Of a stretch of 64,000 bases of DNA, positions 36,801 to 49,375 are shown in pieces (the stretch's first letter is position 1; the number at the start of each line of letters is the position of its first letter). A program made the position numbers and the translations under genes. The stretch covers positions 1,753,514 through 1,817,513 of the forward strand of contig VUYV01000192.1 in the NCBI GenBank assembly GCA_008711295.1, read 5' to 3'. Under the pieces are notes generated by a model. It saw only the letters and a list, made by a program, of their open reading frames with translations. It was not told the origin of the DNA and did no database searches. Source of the stretch: Anarhynchus alexandrinus. Lineage: Eukaryota; Chordata; Aves; Charadriiformes; Charadriidae.

Positions 36801-39800
36801 TCGAGCCCTGATGCTCTTTCCCCAGTTCTCACACCGCCCAGACATACGGCCATACCTGTGCTAGGGTAGAGGAAGCTAATGAACACAGTTTGTTTGGAAA
36901 GTCCCATTATCATTTAAAGAATTTTAATAAGAGTGTTTGACAGCACGTAGTAATGGGAGAGGAGATTAGTGTAAATGGAGAAATGAGGAGCCCATTTGTG
37001 AAGCACTCACAAGGTCTAAGGTTTTCTAAGGGTTTTCAGGTTATCTTGTCCCCTTGAAATTAAATTGGAGCCAAATGTCTAGGCTCATCTGCAAACCTCA
37101 GCTAAGGCACTTAATGAAAAAAGTAGTTCCTTTACATAATTCCCTTCCCTTCCCCATTAACAGGATATATGGGATTCCATCAGTGCTTCCTCTGTAAATC
37201 AAGGTATCGGAGGCTATTGTCTCCATATGCAGCTCCAGCTCGGAGTGCAAAGCATTTCAGATTTGAAGCTTCAAAGGTCAATCATCTGATTAATACTGCC
37301 GTTCCCACGATGAGTTTTCTCTCTCTCTGTGGTAAACCTGTAGTTTTGAAACGCCTCATACAGATGACTCTAAAAACGTTTCCTCCGCGCTCAGACCTGA
37401 CTCAGCTGCTATGGTTGTCTGTTGGAACTGGTGGTGCTGCAGCCATTTTCAAAAGTTCCTCTAGGGAATGAAGGAGCAAGCTTGGGGCCATGCCCCAGCC
37501 ATCCGGGAGATGTCCATGAGATAGTCCCACAACAGTCAGCAGTAAATTTCAAGCTTTTTTTTTCCCCCTCTACAGTCCATCTCCTTCCTAGAGTTTTACA
37601 AAGAGACCAGGACCACGTAAAGTATTCCCGAACCGAGCAGCACGCTTCATTCTGTGTATTCAAAACTACCTCCTCTGTTGTGACAGATAACTGCAGTCTG
37701 GCTACAAAATCTGTAACAGGGATTGGTAACCCTCCAGGATGATACTTGGCACTCAAGAGCTAACACATGTTTTTGTTACATGAGCATGAGTCTAATAAAA
37801 TGGCTCACTGGTTTAAGATGCCTCTTTGTAAAAACAAGACGCAGTTGGATTTAGAAATTTTGATGATCTGGCAAGTTCAATTATTAACTTCTCTTGCGGG
37901 GTTAAGCTTTGACCAGAAATTTGCCATGAACCCATGGGCACATCCTGCTAGGAAACAACGGGCAGAAATCCTTCACTGTCCTCCTTGATTTATCTGCACA
38001 CTGCGAACTTGGAGCGTAGAGCTGTATTTTCCCTGGAGGAAGTCACGGCAACCTCCATCCCCACTCCAGAGCAGAATGTTCTAATATTTTAACGTTTTAG
38101 TACTTTGATATAGTTCTGCTCTGCTCAAGACACTGCAGCTGAGGAAACGTTGGCAGGTCCTGAACTGGCCTGTTGTGCTTTCACCGTGTTTTGGGAGAAA
38201 AATTGAATGTGGTGAAGAGCCCGAGCTATGTTAGCTATGCAGTGTCCTGTGGGATTGTTTGTGAACACAGCAGCTAAAGATAGAAGTGCACCATAGAGAT
38301 GCTAAAAATACTGTCCAACTCTACGGTGGTTGTTTAGCATTTGGAGCGCTATAGTTGGCCTTACGCAGACAAAGGGAAGATGCAGTTTTGCAATTTGAAT
38401 ATGCAAATGAAATCCCGATCTTGCAAATGTGCAATCATATGCTCGAATCGAAAAAGACCGCTTGTATTCCTGAAGTTGAGCATTGGCAAGATTAAGAGTT
38501 TAATCAGTCAAATACGGTGTCATCAGAAGTCAGTGTGATTGCGTGGCGATGGGGAGACTTTACTTCAAAAAACAACAAAAAAAATTGCGTTACGTGATTA
38601 AGATCACATTTTTACATTCCACATGTTGCTACTTGGACCCGTGTTGTCTGATAAATCATCTCTTATTAACACAGTAGGTTGCAAACAGTTTCTTCTTTAC
38701 ATTTATATGCATGATTTAGTAAACAGTATTTTAATATCAGTGGGAACACATGCTATGCTTCATAGCTTTCAACTGTGTGACCTTTAAAGGCAGAACAAAG
38801 GCTTAGAAATTAGAGTTTACATAAAACTGAGAAGTGTAGAAAGCTTGAAAGGCTGTGTAATTCACTTCTGCAGCAAGAACACCATTTTCTCTAACATTGT
38901 TTGCACAAGTCAGCATTTATGTTGTCAATTTGCAGTGATGAATGTGTGATTAACATTGCTTCTAGGACAGAGGGGAACCGGTATCTATAGCAAGTCAAGA
39001 GGTTCTCTGGTTAAAAACCGAGTAACTTAAGAATCGTGCTTTCTGCTGGAGAGAATTTCTCCAAATCCTGTGTATCTTCAATTCACTCCTTTAGTTAATA
39101 ATAATGAAAGAGCAAAGAGTGAAATCCCATCCCTGCTGAAGTCAGTGTCCCAAAATATTTATTTCATTGAGGCGGGGATTTCAACGGCTTTGTACAGGAT
39201 GAGGGCTTCAGGGGTGGGGCGATGGTCTGTGCTTGGTTTGGGGTTGTGAGTACCACTGTTTTGCAGAATCCCTTTAGGGGTCGCTGGGTGAGCAACAGAT
39301 GCTGTTCAGAGAGCGTGCGTTGCAGGAGCCGGAGCTGCGTGCTGGTCCGGGGAGGGAGCCTGCGAACCGTGTTCCTATCCCAGTTAATGCATGCTGAGAA
39401 TAGTGGAGTTGCCGGGTAGGGAAAGATGAAAGTGGTAGGATAAAATGAAGTAGGCAGAAACAAAATAAGTATTCACCATCAGACTCTTCTGCTTTACAAA
39501 ATATCTCTGCTTCTGGCTGTATAAAGACCTCTCTCTACACCCAGGCTCAGTGAGAGGCTCACTAGATTCATGATCTTTTTACACCAAGTGAGGCTTGGTT
39601 TTATGGTTCTGTATAATTCCATATACTGTTTATTGTTTCATTTTTTGGAAGGCAGAGGGCCATCCAGGAGGCTATCAAAGGCCGCTGTGAATGGGTAGGA
39701 GAGCAGCCGTTCAGGACGTTTTCTTTCCTTGCCCGCTTGTTCCATCTTTCGTAGCGTTGTGCTCCAGTTTCTGATATCACTTGGGAGAAACTTCAGACTG

Positions 39801-39905
39801 CTCTTTTAAATGTTTTCTCCCCGGCCGAGCCTGGTGAAGAGCTCTGGGTGCAGCAGTGCCTTGCTTCCCGACACAGAACGTGAGCAGGCGGCCGCGGGGC
39901 TGCCA

Positions 39906-40075
39906 GCCGTAAGCCACCGCGCGCTAGCGTGCCGGAGCGGCCGTAAGCCACCGCGCGTTAGCGTGCCGGAGCGGCCGTAAGCCACCGCGCGTTAGCGTGC
40001 CGGAGCAGCCGTAAGCCCCCGCGCGTTAGCGTGCCGGAGCGGCCGTAAGCCACCGCGCGTTAGCATGCCGGAGTG
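39906..40075. repeat. CpG-rich 34-bp minisatellite, five copies
   Basis: Five head-to-tail units begin GCCGTAAGCCACCGCGCGTT at 39906, 39940, 39974, 40008 and 40042, each exactly 34 bases with only a few substitutions; a broken sixth starts at 40076. Each full unit carries about five to six CpGs, so the array forms a small CpG cluster inside ordinary intron sequence. Near-identity of units indicates recent expansion or homogenisation. Confidence 0.95.
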
Positions 40076-43000
40076 GCCACGCAGGTGAGGTTGCATCTAT
40101 TATTCTTTGGGAGAGTAAGTGTGAGTACATCAGCTGTTGAAACATAAATGCCTCTTTTTCGGATTGAAATCCCATTGTTTCTTATCGTTCTGAGAATTTG
40201 AGAACTTTTTGGCCCCAGGTTTGACCTAATTGAAGGCTTTGCCTCCGGGCTGTTGGTTCCCCAACTGTACCTTTTGACAAAATGGAAACTGTAGTTTGAT
40301 AAAACTGTGGGAGTGAATTTTCTGGGATTTAAAAAAATAATGCAATACATAGCAGCAAAAAAAGTGTCAGACTGGGTTTCATCTGGTTATCTAGTAAATG
40401 GTAAACCTACTCCGCAATTTAGGAACGTATACAGCCTGTTTCTTATTCTTAGCTCCTGTTACCTTGTGGGCATTGCATAACTGTGCCGGTGTTAGGTGCT
40501 GAAAAAGACGAGAGAAAAGTATCTTTCAAATCCCGGTAGACCCAAGTAGCAAAACCATCACTTTTTGCTCAGTGGAGAGGATCTGCAATTCTCCAGCCTA
40601 GCTATTGCCGTGAGAAATTAATGTAGTCTACAAAATTACTGCAAAGTGTTCCATAGGACTTTGAAATTAATGGACTATAAAAAAAGATATAAAACAATAC
40701 TGCTGGTATTAAAACTGAGGTAAGATGAGGTAATAGTGATGGAAAGGCGTTGAGTCTAAGACTGATCTTGATTTACAGCCAGATATGAAAGAACTGCTCT
40801 TGTACTACAGCCTAAAAACCGAGAGGCAGAGAACTTGTTCTGTCTTCAGCTGTCTAGTTAATAACACTTGTCATTAAATGGAATGTGGAAGTTACAGCCA
40901 AACAATATGCGTGACGCGATTGCTGTAAGTCTTCAGATGACTAATTAAGAGGCATCTGTACAGAGATCTCCTGCTAGCAGTACAACACAGGAGCAAGCAG
41001 TAGTCCTGTTCCTCCAGATCCATTTGTCAACAGCAATTTTTCCCCTGGAAAAATTTCCATTTTAACAGTGCTGTTAATACCAAAAGCAGATGAATTACGA
41101 AGGAAAGACAAGATGGGAAGGCTCTGAACATTTGTTTTGATAGGGCAGATCTCTGTTGGTGCCTTTTAAGTGAGATTGGTAATTCTGTCTGACCTGAAAA
41201 GGAGCAAAGCTACTGGTTTGGGGTTTTTTTTTCCTTTTTTCTTTTCTTTACAATGAATGTTACTTGGTCTCTTGCATGTGGCTGGCTTGTGTGGGAGAGG
41301 AAAATAGGTATATTCTTGGTTATGTTTTCTTTCTCCTTGGAACTGATCCTATGTTGATATCTTCGCACAGATATTAGTGATGTAGCCTGTAATTTTACAG
41401 AAGGGTAATCAGAAAAGCCTTGTTCACAGACTTGCTGCTGCGTAGTCTGTAAGGTGTTCAGGTTTAATGCAGGATGTACATCAGATATATTTCTGTCATT
41501 AAGACCGTAACTGTATTCACACAAATCAGTATGGGAAAATCATAATCGTAGTATTTCCTTCCCTTTAAGTTTTGGTTAAGATTTAGAGAAAAAAAGAAAA
41601 GCTAATACCTTGGGCTCTTGGTAGTCCAGGCTGAATTTCCTGTTAGTTTCTGTGGTTTAAGCTTATTGTAAGATCACATCTTTCCGGTTTTGTACAGTCA
41701 TGATGTTTTGGATTTTTGTGCTTACCAGCAAAACGATGCAGTTCTGCGTATTTGCAGCCAGGATTACTTCCTATGCTGCATGGTGACTTGGGGAAGAAGG
41801 CCACGTAGACAAAAGACAGGGCCAGGTCGGCAGTCACCATTTAAAAGTTCACATATATTCAACAGTCAGACAAGAGACCTGTTGTACTGCGGCAATGCAA
41901 CAGGGAAGGGGAATGGATCGTAGCTCTGGAGGGAGAGTGCACGCCAGAGAAACCTCCTGTGGTGGGCTCCGGCGAGGTACAGGAGGTGTGATGGTCAGCC
42001 CAGGTCCAGCTGATGGAGCAACTGCCTTGTTAGTTCCTATCTATATTTTAGCACTCACAACAGGGAGTGTTGCCACCTTTTTAAGGGGAAGCACACACTT
42101 TGTTTTCTCCTTTCTCTTTTAACGCAGCTTGAGGTTCCTGATTTGCTGAGGGAATAACTGGAGAAGATCTCAATGAGTGGTGACAGTAATGGGGCAAAGG
42201 ATCACAGCACGCTCCCCTCAAGTCAACTGATGTTTGCTGTACTGATGGGAGAGCAAATGCTACAAATGTAGCAGCGGTTTTTAGGAGGTGTTTTACATAT
42301 GCATAGTCTAAGTAACAACTTCCAATCTGTGTTAATATGCTTGTTTTAAAGATGGCAGATTTCATATTTCCACTGTAAATTATAAATTGGGAAAAGCTGT
42401 AGTTCCAGGTAAAAATAATCCACATAATGCATGCAAGCTAGCTAATGACCAATGTCCTTTCATGGTTAAAATGACTGCTTACATGCCCGGTTCCTCTTCC
42501 TACATCCTCCCTTCCAGTTGCCTATTTCCATGACTGTGATGAATAGAAGGAAATCCACCCTGTGAATTTTCCCTAGTCATAATCCTTTCTCCACTACCAC
42601 ACCTCATTACGAACTGATCTGCCACCTTTCCAGCCTACAAATACCCAACAGACCCAAAAGCAGACTTTATTCTGGTACTGCTTAGCTGAGAAGTTAGGGT
42701 ATTGCTATTTTTAAGCATAGTGAAGCACATCTCTGGTAGCTTGGAATCGCAATGTGATCTCTTTCCTGACAATGTGAAATGACAACTTTGCGTCCATCCA
42801 TGCTGAAATCGCTTGAAATCAGAAGGGTCAAACAGCCTAAAGCAGTAGGAAGAATGTGATTTAAGCTTATGTTTAATCTTAATATGGAGAAAGCGGATCG
42901 TAGTTTTAATTGCTTGAGCCTCCTTGTGTTCTCCTTGTAGCCTGAGATGTGGCATTGCTAGAGTGTAGTTTATGATCCCCATAGTCATGGACTGCTTTGG

Positions 43001-44199
43001 CTACTCACTGGTCAGCAGGAGGCATTTTTTCTTGGATTCAGGTGTATAATGTGAGTTTCTGGTACCCAACTGCAGCCAGCATGCACGAATGGAAACTTGC
43101 AGATGTGCTAAACGCAGTTAATGCGGTGCCAGGGTCTGCTGGAGTTAAATGGGATCTTTGCCCGTGAGCATTTGGGTTTTGTTGCTCGTGTGCAAGCCAG
43201 CCTGCGACCGAGAGCAGCACGTCTGATGGTTTAAGCAGGGCTGCAAGTAACTGCTGCCGTTTAAAAGGTGCTGTTATAGCAGATCCACTTTCCAGCCTTC
43301 AAACACACAGTCGAATTCTCAACTTTCTTCATTAAGTGTCCTCAAAGATTAGTGGGTCATTAAAATCTATCTAGAGTGTGGAGAAATGAGTGACAGAGAG
43401 CACAAACCTTTCCAAATTGTGTATTTAAGGCGCGGGAGAAAAATTTGTGAAGTTTTCTTGTTTTATATGGAAAATTGCCAGTTCCATTTTCTCATTACAT
43501 GACTGTTTTTGTCAGAACAGATAGAAACATTTTGGGCTGATGGGCAGATAGCTCTCGCTGAAGCTTGTTGAAGCCACAGAGACTGAAGTCTTGATCACTG
43601 AATGCTGCAAAGAGTTTGCCTCTGGCAAATACATGCTTCCAGTTTTGGCAGTGCCTCGTGTTTGAAAGAGACAGAGAGTGATAGATTCTCTGGTCAGCTC
43701 AGCTGAGCAAACCTTAGACTCAGGTTTTATACTTTGCAGAGGGGAAAAAAACAGTTTGCAATATACTTTGAAAAATACTGGAAAAAAGACTTATACTCAT
43801 CTCAGGCTGCTACGATGCTCAGCCCTTCCACCAAAACATTTAACATGCTCTCTGTCAAAATAATTCAGATATGCCAGATCTTAGCAGCCTGTTGGTGACC
43901 TGGGTTCCCCAGGTTTCTGAGGCATCCACTTTCTTGCTCTGAAAGGCTTTGTGCAAAGCTGCCACCACACTAGCAAATCCCAGTATCTGTGGTGAGACTA
44001 AAATTTTCCTCACCTGCCCATCTTCCTTTTACCATCATTCCTCTCTTTTCTTCAGTTAAACAAACAGAAAAGCCTGGGGTTTCCCAAGAGTTACAAGGGT
44101 CTTGAGATTCCCAGTGAAAGAAGGTTATCTGACTCCCGTTCTGGATATCCCAGTCATGGATCCATAGACTTCATGCTATTAAATCAAGAGCCTCCAGCA

Positions 44200-45150
44200 A
44201 TGGTGGTGCGTGCTGGAGGCAGGGGGAGGTGGACCAGCCGCCGCAGGAGGACGCGGCGCGGCCTCTACAGACATGGGTTCAAAATGGCAGCGTCCCATCG
44301 GGCTGGGTTCTCGCTTGACGAAGCTGCGTAGGTGTGGGAATCGCTGCTGTAGGTCGCATCTCTCAATGGCAGTGAGTGGGGTGGGGTGGTTGCAGATCAA
44401 TAATCAGCACCCTGCGGTTGCTGTAAATCAAGGCTTGAATCTCTGACAGGCTGCAGAAGCCAGGAAGAGGCACAGAAATACCTCGCCTAACGTTTTTCCT
44501 CTCTCTCATTTCTGCATTACGTTGACCTAAATAGGAATCTCTGGTTAGATTGGGCTTCTTTCTGGCGGAAGGGGCATCAGTGCAAGGCTGGAGAAAGGAG
44601 GCTGTCCCGAGCGGGCCGCGGTGGCTCTTTCCCCCCAGAGACTGCAGGCGAAGGAGCAAGTGACAGGGGGGGAACCCAGGGGGGCTGGCGGCAGGGCCGT
44701 GGGGCAGCATGGCTCACGCGGAGAGCCGGGGTGGCAGCTGAGGACAGCTGATGTGTTGACGAAAGGAGGAAGGCCGAGTGGCAGCGAGGCAGGGAGCCAG
44801 TCCAGAGATGCCCATTCGGTTGGTTATTAAAACCCAATGGAACCACCACAGTGTACATTTATTGGCAATTTGATCTCTCTGCTTCAGTTTCTGCCGCTTC
44901 CAGCCTTCCTTTCTCCCTTTGTTGGGAAACAGTGAGTTACTCCAGGCCAGCACCACCTCCTGAGTTTGGAAAGTGCCTGACGCCAAAAGTCACCCGAGCG
45001 GGCGACTTCAGAGAGCTCCGTCGAGGAGAGGGCGCAGCCCAGGACTGGTTTTGCTTCCCGAGTCCGCCTTTTCTGCCTTGCACAAGAGGAGCCTGCGGAG
45101 CTCTCTGCCCACACGGAGGGAATCGGTTCTGTGCGAAGAGGTAGTGTGTG
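44200..45150. other. GC-rich intronic segment, two patches
   Basis: GC-rich patches at 44205-44350 and 44570-44780, and again near 44985-45130, with scattered CpGs but lower density than the islands at 0.8-3 kb and 12.9-14 kb. Open frames on both strands here are short and unrecognisable. Confidence 0.45.
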
Positions 45151-46310
45151 ACAAATTAGATGTTTGTCACCACAGCTGAATAGCTTCCTTGGACGGAGCA
45201 GGGTAAACAGTTATTATTTATTCTCATTGTACTGCCACTGCGAGCAACCAGCGCTGCTTGTTTGGAACTTGGGTCCTTCCCAGAAAGACAGCCAGTTGGT
45301 TTTGAGAGGACAGTAGCGCTGGGATCATTGCACTCTCACTTCTAAAAGCAATCCTGAGGTAATGCAGAACTCATAATCGGATATTCCCCGAATCGGAGGG
45401 CCGGCCTTTGTTTCCCAGGTATTCCCAAACAGAAGTTACCCTGTGCGTGCTACTGCATTTTAATGAATTTTGACAAGGTCGCAAGAGCCCCTTTGCTGCT
45501 TGTCTGCTTCGTCCTTGCTTGCACATAGGAGTGGAGCTTTCCCATACTTAGCCATAGAGAGCCTCCAGCCAGCTTAAGTGTGTCTCTGTGTGTATTATAT
45601 GTTTCTAAAATATTTCTATTCACTTCTCGGGTATTCAGTTTGAAACAGAGCTGCCCAATATACTATTTAGCAGAGAAAGGGGAAGAACATATTTTGGTGC
45701 TCTTCTTGTTTCTGTTGATTTTGTCAAATAGCGTAAGCCCTCTTGAAGAAGAGGAGAAAGAGTTGGAATACATCAACTCCTTTCTGGGGAATCCAGGGCC
45801 AGATGAAGGAAATAGGCAGGAAAAATGTGTTTAGTAAGGGAAGAGTCTAGAAAAGGATAGATAAGCTTTAAAGAGATGGTCTTGAGGTGTCTGAGAGTAC
45901 TGGATGAATGATCTGCAACAAGCAGCTTCTTGAATTAGGTAGGTCAGGAGCTCCTGGTCCTAAAAGTTGTAGTCCCTCGGTGATGATCTCCTGCCGCAGT
46001 TGTTGTTGGCATGTCCGAACCAGCCAGCGTCCCCGTAAAACAGAACCGCATTACTGGCCCCTGCGGTGGTCAGGGCTGCCACAGTGGCACGTTCATGGGA
46101 GCAGTCGCTGGGAGCTGGGGAGATAAACGCCGGCTCCTCGCAGACAGCACCAGCACAGCGCGTGCTGCGGGGGAGCAACAGCCGCCTGTGCTTCAGTGGG
46201 GATGCTGAAGCAAACTTCTCAGCTAGCCCAAGGAGGCATTTCTGTATGTACCTGGTACTTCGTACCTCAGTGCCCGGTGAAATACTGTCGTTTATTTTTT
46301 TCATTTGTGA

Positions 46311-46374
46311 TGTGCTTGAGGCAGAGGGCTGATGATACCCAGGCGTCCCTTCTAACCAAAATTATTCTATGATT
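46311..46374 (+). mobile_element. CR1 LINE 3'-end fragment
   Basis: The order GGGCTGATGATACCC, GGCGTCCCTTCTAACC, AAAATTATTCTATGAT follows the end of avian CR1 elements (lead-in with TTGATGATC, a CCCTTCCAACC box, and the terminal ATTCTATG octamer). CR1 copies are usually 5'-truncated, as here. Several substitutions and one terminal octamer indicate an old copy. Confidence 0.6.
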
Positions 46375-49360
46375 TGTTTAGTTGCTTTAAGGACGGTATC
46401 TTTCTTTCTCAAATTTGGGGCTGAAGTCAAATCTATTTTAAGCAACAGCAATGCTACTAAATTGTGTGGAGTTATACCTGCCTGCACTGGGGGAAACTGG
46501 TCTTCCAGATTTTGTGGTCCTTGTGCAAATATTCACCTGGGAAACAGGAGTCTTGCTTTTCAAGAGAACGTGACACCCAGCTAATTTCACTGCCTGTCTT
46601 ACAGCCAGGCTTCTCACGAGGGCTAAGCAACAGCATCCTATTTAAAAATCCTGTCCCAGTTTTGGAATGCTCATGCCATCTGAAAGCTATGGCCTTATTT
46701 TATCTGCTTATCTCTAGTAATAGTCTTGGGGAAATGGAGTTTTGTTTTCCCATCACATTTACTCCCCAGTGCAACAGTTAAAAAACTATTTTTCAAAGTG
46801 TGTAGAAAGCCCGAATTTTTCCCCAGTAACTCAGCGCATAGGAATGTCCTATGGCAAAAGAAGCACTGGCAAGGACATGCATGCCAGCATGTCAGCTGGC
46901 CAAGTATGGGAGATCCCCCACCACTTCCTGCCTGAAGGTTCCCAGGGTGCAACTTGGGAACACGCCGTGTTTATTTTGGATGTGTGAAGCCCCTGTAAAG
47001 ATTCTCTGTACATGTCTGGGTTTAAATATATGTAGTTATGCTCTACCAACATGTTTCAGCCTACACAGAGCAACATCTGTTGAAACATGCAACTCTGGCT
47101 TAGTTTTAGCAAAGAAAATGAAGGAAAACAATTTCATCCATCATTAGACCAACACTTGGGAGAAGATTTAGGCCTTGTTCCATTTCCTAAAGCGAAGCGA
47201 ATTTTGGCCTCATCAGCCCAGAGGAATAATCAAATCGCTGATGCTTCAGCTGTCTCTGGCTGTGATGTGAAGGCGGTCTCTCGCAGAGCAACGACTCAAA
47301 CCACGCGTAGCGCTGCTGACCGAAGAGGGCTCTCACGTAACCCATGAATGGTGCTCTGAAAGCAGCTCTCCCCGTTCAGCGTGGGTTCTCAGTTGCCAGT
47401 GGTTTTCGAGTGCAACCCGTGTTAAAGCAGTGCAACTGGAGGTCGCAGGAGAGCAGCACTGATTGCTCGAGTGAGGGGTAACTCTTAGAGGGTCAGGGGA
47501 AAATGTCCATGTAAAAAGGTCTCTTTGCCACAATGCCATTCGAAACTGCTGTGTCTGCTGGCGGAGGTGGGTGAACTCCTCCTAAAACCTGATCAGCGGC
47601 TCTCCGCAGTACGCAGACCTGCTTTGCCATCTGCCATTGATGATCACGTGCAATTAACTTGTATCTTCTCACTCTCCTCCAAATGTCTGTGTAAGCTGGA
47701 TACGAGCATGGCAATGTCCGATACTAATCCTAAACTGCATGTATAGCCTAAGCAACTGTAGGCACAAGTCTGCAATCTTCTCTCTGCCCACCAATTTAGA
47801 AATAAGTGATGAGAGAGCATTCGTGTGCATCCAGCTGAGTGAGCCACGGGGCAGCTCTCCCATGTTCCCAGGTCAGAACATGCATGTTTGTGGTCAATTG
47901 CCTGAAGCTAGGCTGAATTTAGGGCTGGGCATTGGCCGTTTGCACAGTGACCTTCATGTGCACATGGCAGAAGGAGCCACAGAAGGTGTCCCCACCTTGT
48001 GCCCCACAGCCTCCCCTCCGCACACCCTACGGTGATCGTCCTGTGACGCTGTTGTCTGAGAGCACCAAAGTGGCTGGCCGTTGTGTAGCGACTCTCAGGC
48101 AAAACTGTGATGTGCTTAATAATTAGTGTAAAATTTAGAAGCTGGTCATACCCATGACACCCCTAGAGTGGGTCTGGTTACGCTGGGGTTGGGTGGTGGG
48201 GCTTTTCTGGCGATACAAGCTGTTATTAGATGTGAATTTTTTCCATGGTAGTAGATGACTGGCAACTGTAGGCCAGGGCTGGGGGAGGCTTTACCGTGAG
48301 CCGGCTTAGAGGAACAGTGGCTTTCTATGGTTTTCCCATTGCTGATTAGATCCTTTTCTAAATGCTGCCTCCCTCTATTGATAAACAAGGCCATAACGCT
48401 GATTTCCCTTAACTTGAAGCAGCAATGTTAATGTCTGATTAATCCTATGACATACAGGTCACGCTTGTTAAAATTGAAAGCCACAGATGATTATATTTGG
48501 AAGAGATTGCCGGATCATGCTGAATTAGTATTAGAAGCATTGTTTTCAGTTTCGCTTTCTTTATATCTATAAGGCAGGTTTTTTCCCCTAAGATTCGTGG
48601 ATTTACAACTCTACCGTTTCTTGTAGATCAAGATATTTATATTATTGTATTTTGAAAACACTTCAGTTTTTATGAATGAGTTGCAATCCTTCAAAAGAAC
48701 AAAGCCCATACTGCCTTAGACTTAGAAGAATAAACAAAAATTAAGAGGTTTAGCTGTTATTTACTGGTTTCTGAAATCTGAAACATCTGTGATTAGGAAG
48801 CTTGAAAGTCTGTTTAGGTAGATAGTTGAGAGTTTGTTTTGGTTTGGTTTGTTTAGAAAGTATGCCAGTTATTTCAGATGTTCTGCCTATAAAGAATGTA
48901 AAACAATTTAGTTGTCTCAGGTCTGAATTTAATCCGAGTCACTGGCAGAAGGTCACTAAATTCAGTCCAGGGTTTCATTCAGATCTGCCATTGTTTAGAC
49001 CTAAAAAATGCTACCATAAAAATGCTGGCATGTTTGTTATTCAGGGAGTATAATGTCTTAATTGAAATGGTACCAGAAACTATTTAAAAAACTTCTATTG
49101 CAGTTCACATGACAGACAGTATTTTATAGCTTTAACATCTGTTTTAAGGTCAACATGTGAGATTTAGCCTTTGTCTGACTATAACTCTTTTGATTTCAGT
49201 GAAGTTGCACCCACTTAAATCCTGATTGAATTTGTCTCACGTGATTGGTTTTTTAATTGTATGATTTAATTTTCTTTATCTCCAACCCAGTGTTACAGTA
49301 TGGGGCTTCAGAGCATGTTAGAATAAGGTCAATAACGGATCCTTTCTTCTTCCTTTTTTA

Positions 49361-49375
49361 TTTTCCCAGTTACAG
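49361..49375 (+). promoter_or_regulatory. Splice acceptor region of the MAMLD1 exon with two AGs six bases apart
   Basis: A long pyrimidine tract (49341-49367) ends in cccag at 49365-49369, with a second cag six bases on at 49373-49375. Both acceptors keep frame: the first includes Leu-Gln before GSIKRK, the second omits them. MAML2 has a similar LQGSLKRK sequence (family knowledge, from memory), which favours the first site. Confidence 0.65.

Larger units (their letters stand above)
14061..39905. other. Long intron-like stretch without recognisable genes
   Basis: No family-like coding exon is seen on either strand. Contents noted separately: a MIR relic (14672-14880), hairpins (21320-21355, 23165-23195), an A-rich tract (21961-21993), and a poly-T with a 5-N gap (30834-30858). 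AT-rich homeodomain-like blocks containing TAATTA words occur at about 18535-18660 and 22800-23100. The longest open frames (a 223-codon frame on minus at 32683-33354; 174-codon frames on plus at 34898-35422 and 35519-36043) show no known domain and have no exon-like splice context that I could support. Confidence 0.6.
40076..49369. other. Intron-like sequence upstream of the MAMLD1 exon
   Basis: No additional coding exon was recognised. It includes a GC-rich stretch at 44200-45150 and a CR1 tail at 46311-46374. The last 900 bases before the exon are AT-rich and end in a good pyrimidine tract and acceptor. A frame at 45580-45834 containing LEEEEKELEYINSFLG has no family match I know. Confidence 0.6.

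Noticed and set aside
45580..45834. Frame with an acidic LEEEEKELEYINSFL segment considered as a MAMLD1 exon
   Set aside because: Not similar to the mammalian SWMEEEDLSF segment beyond acidic residues; the preceding sequence is AT-rich and hydrophobic.
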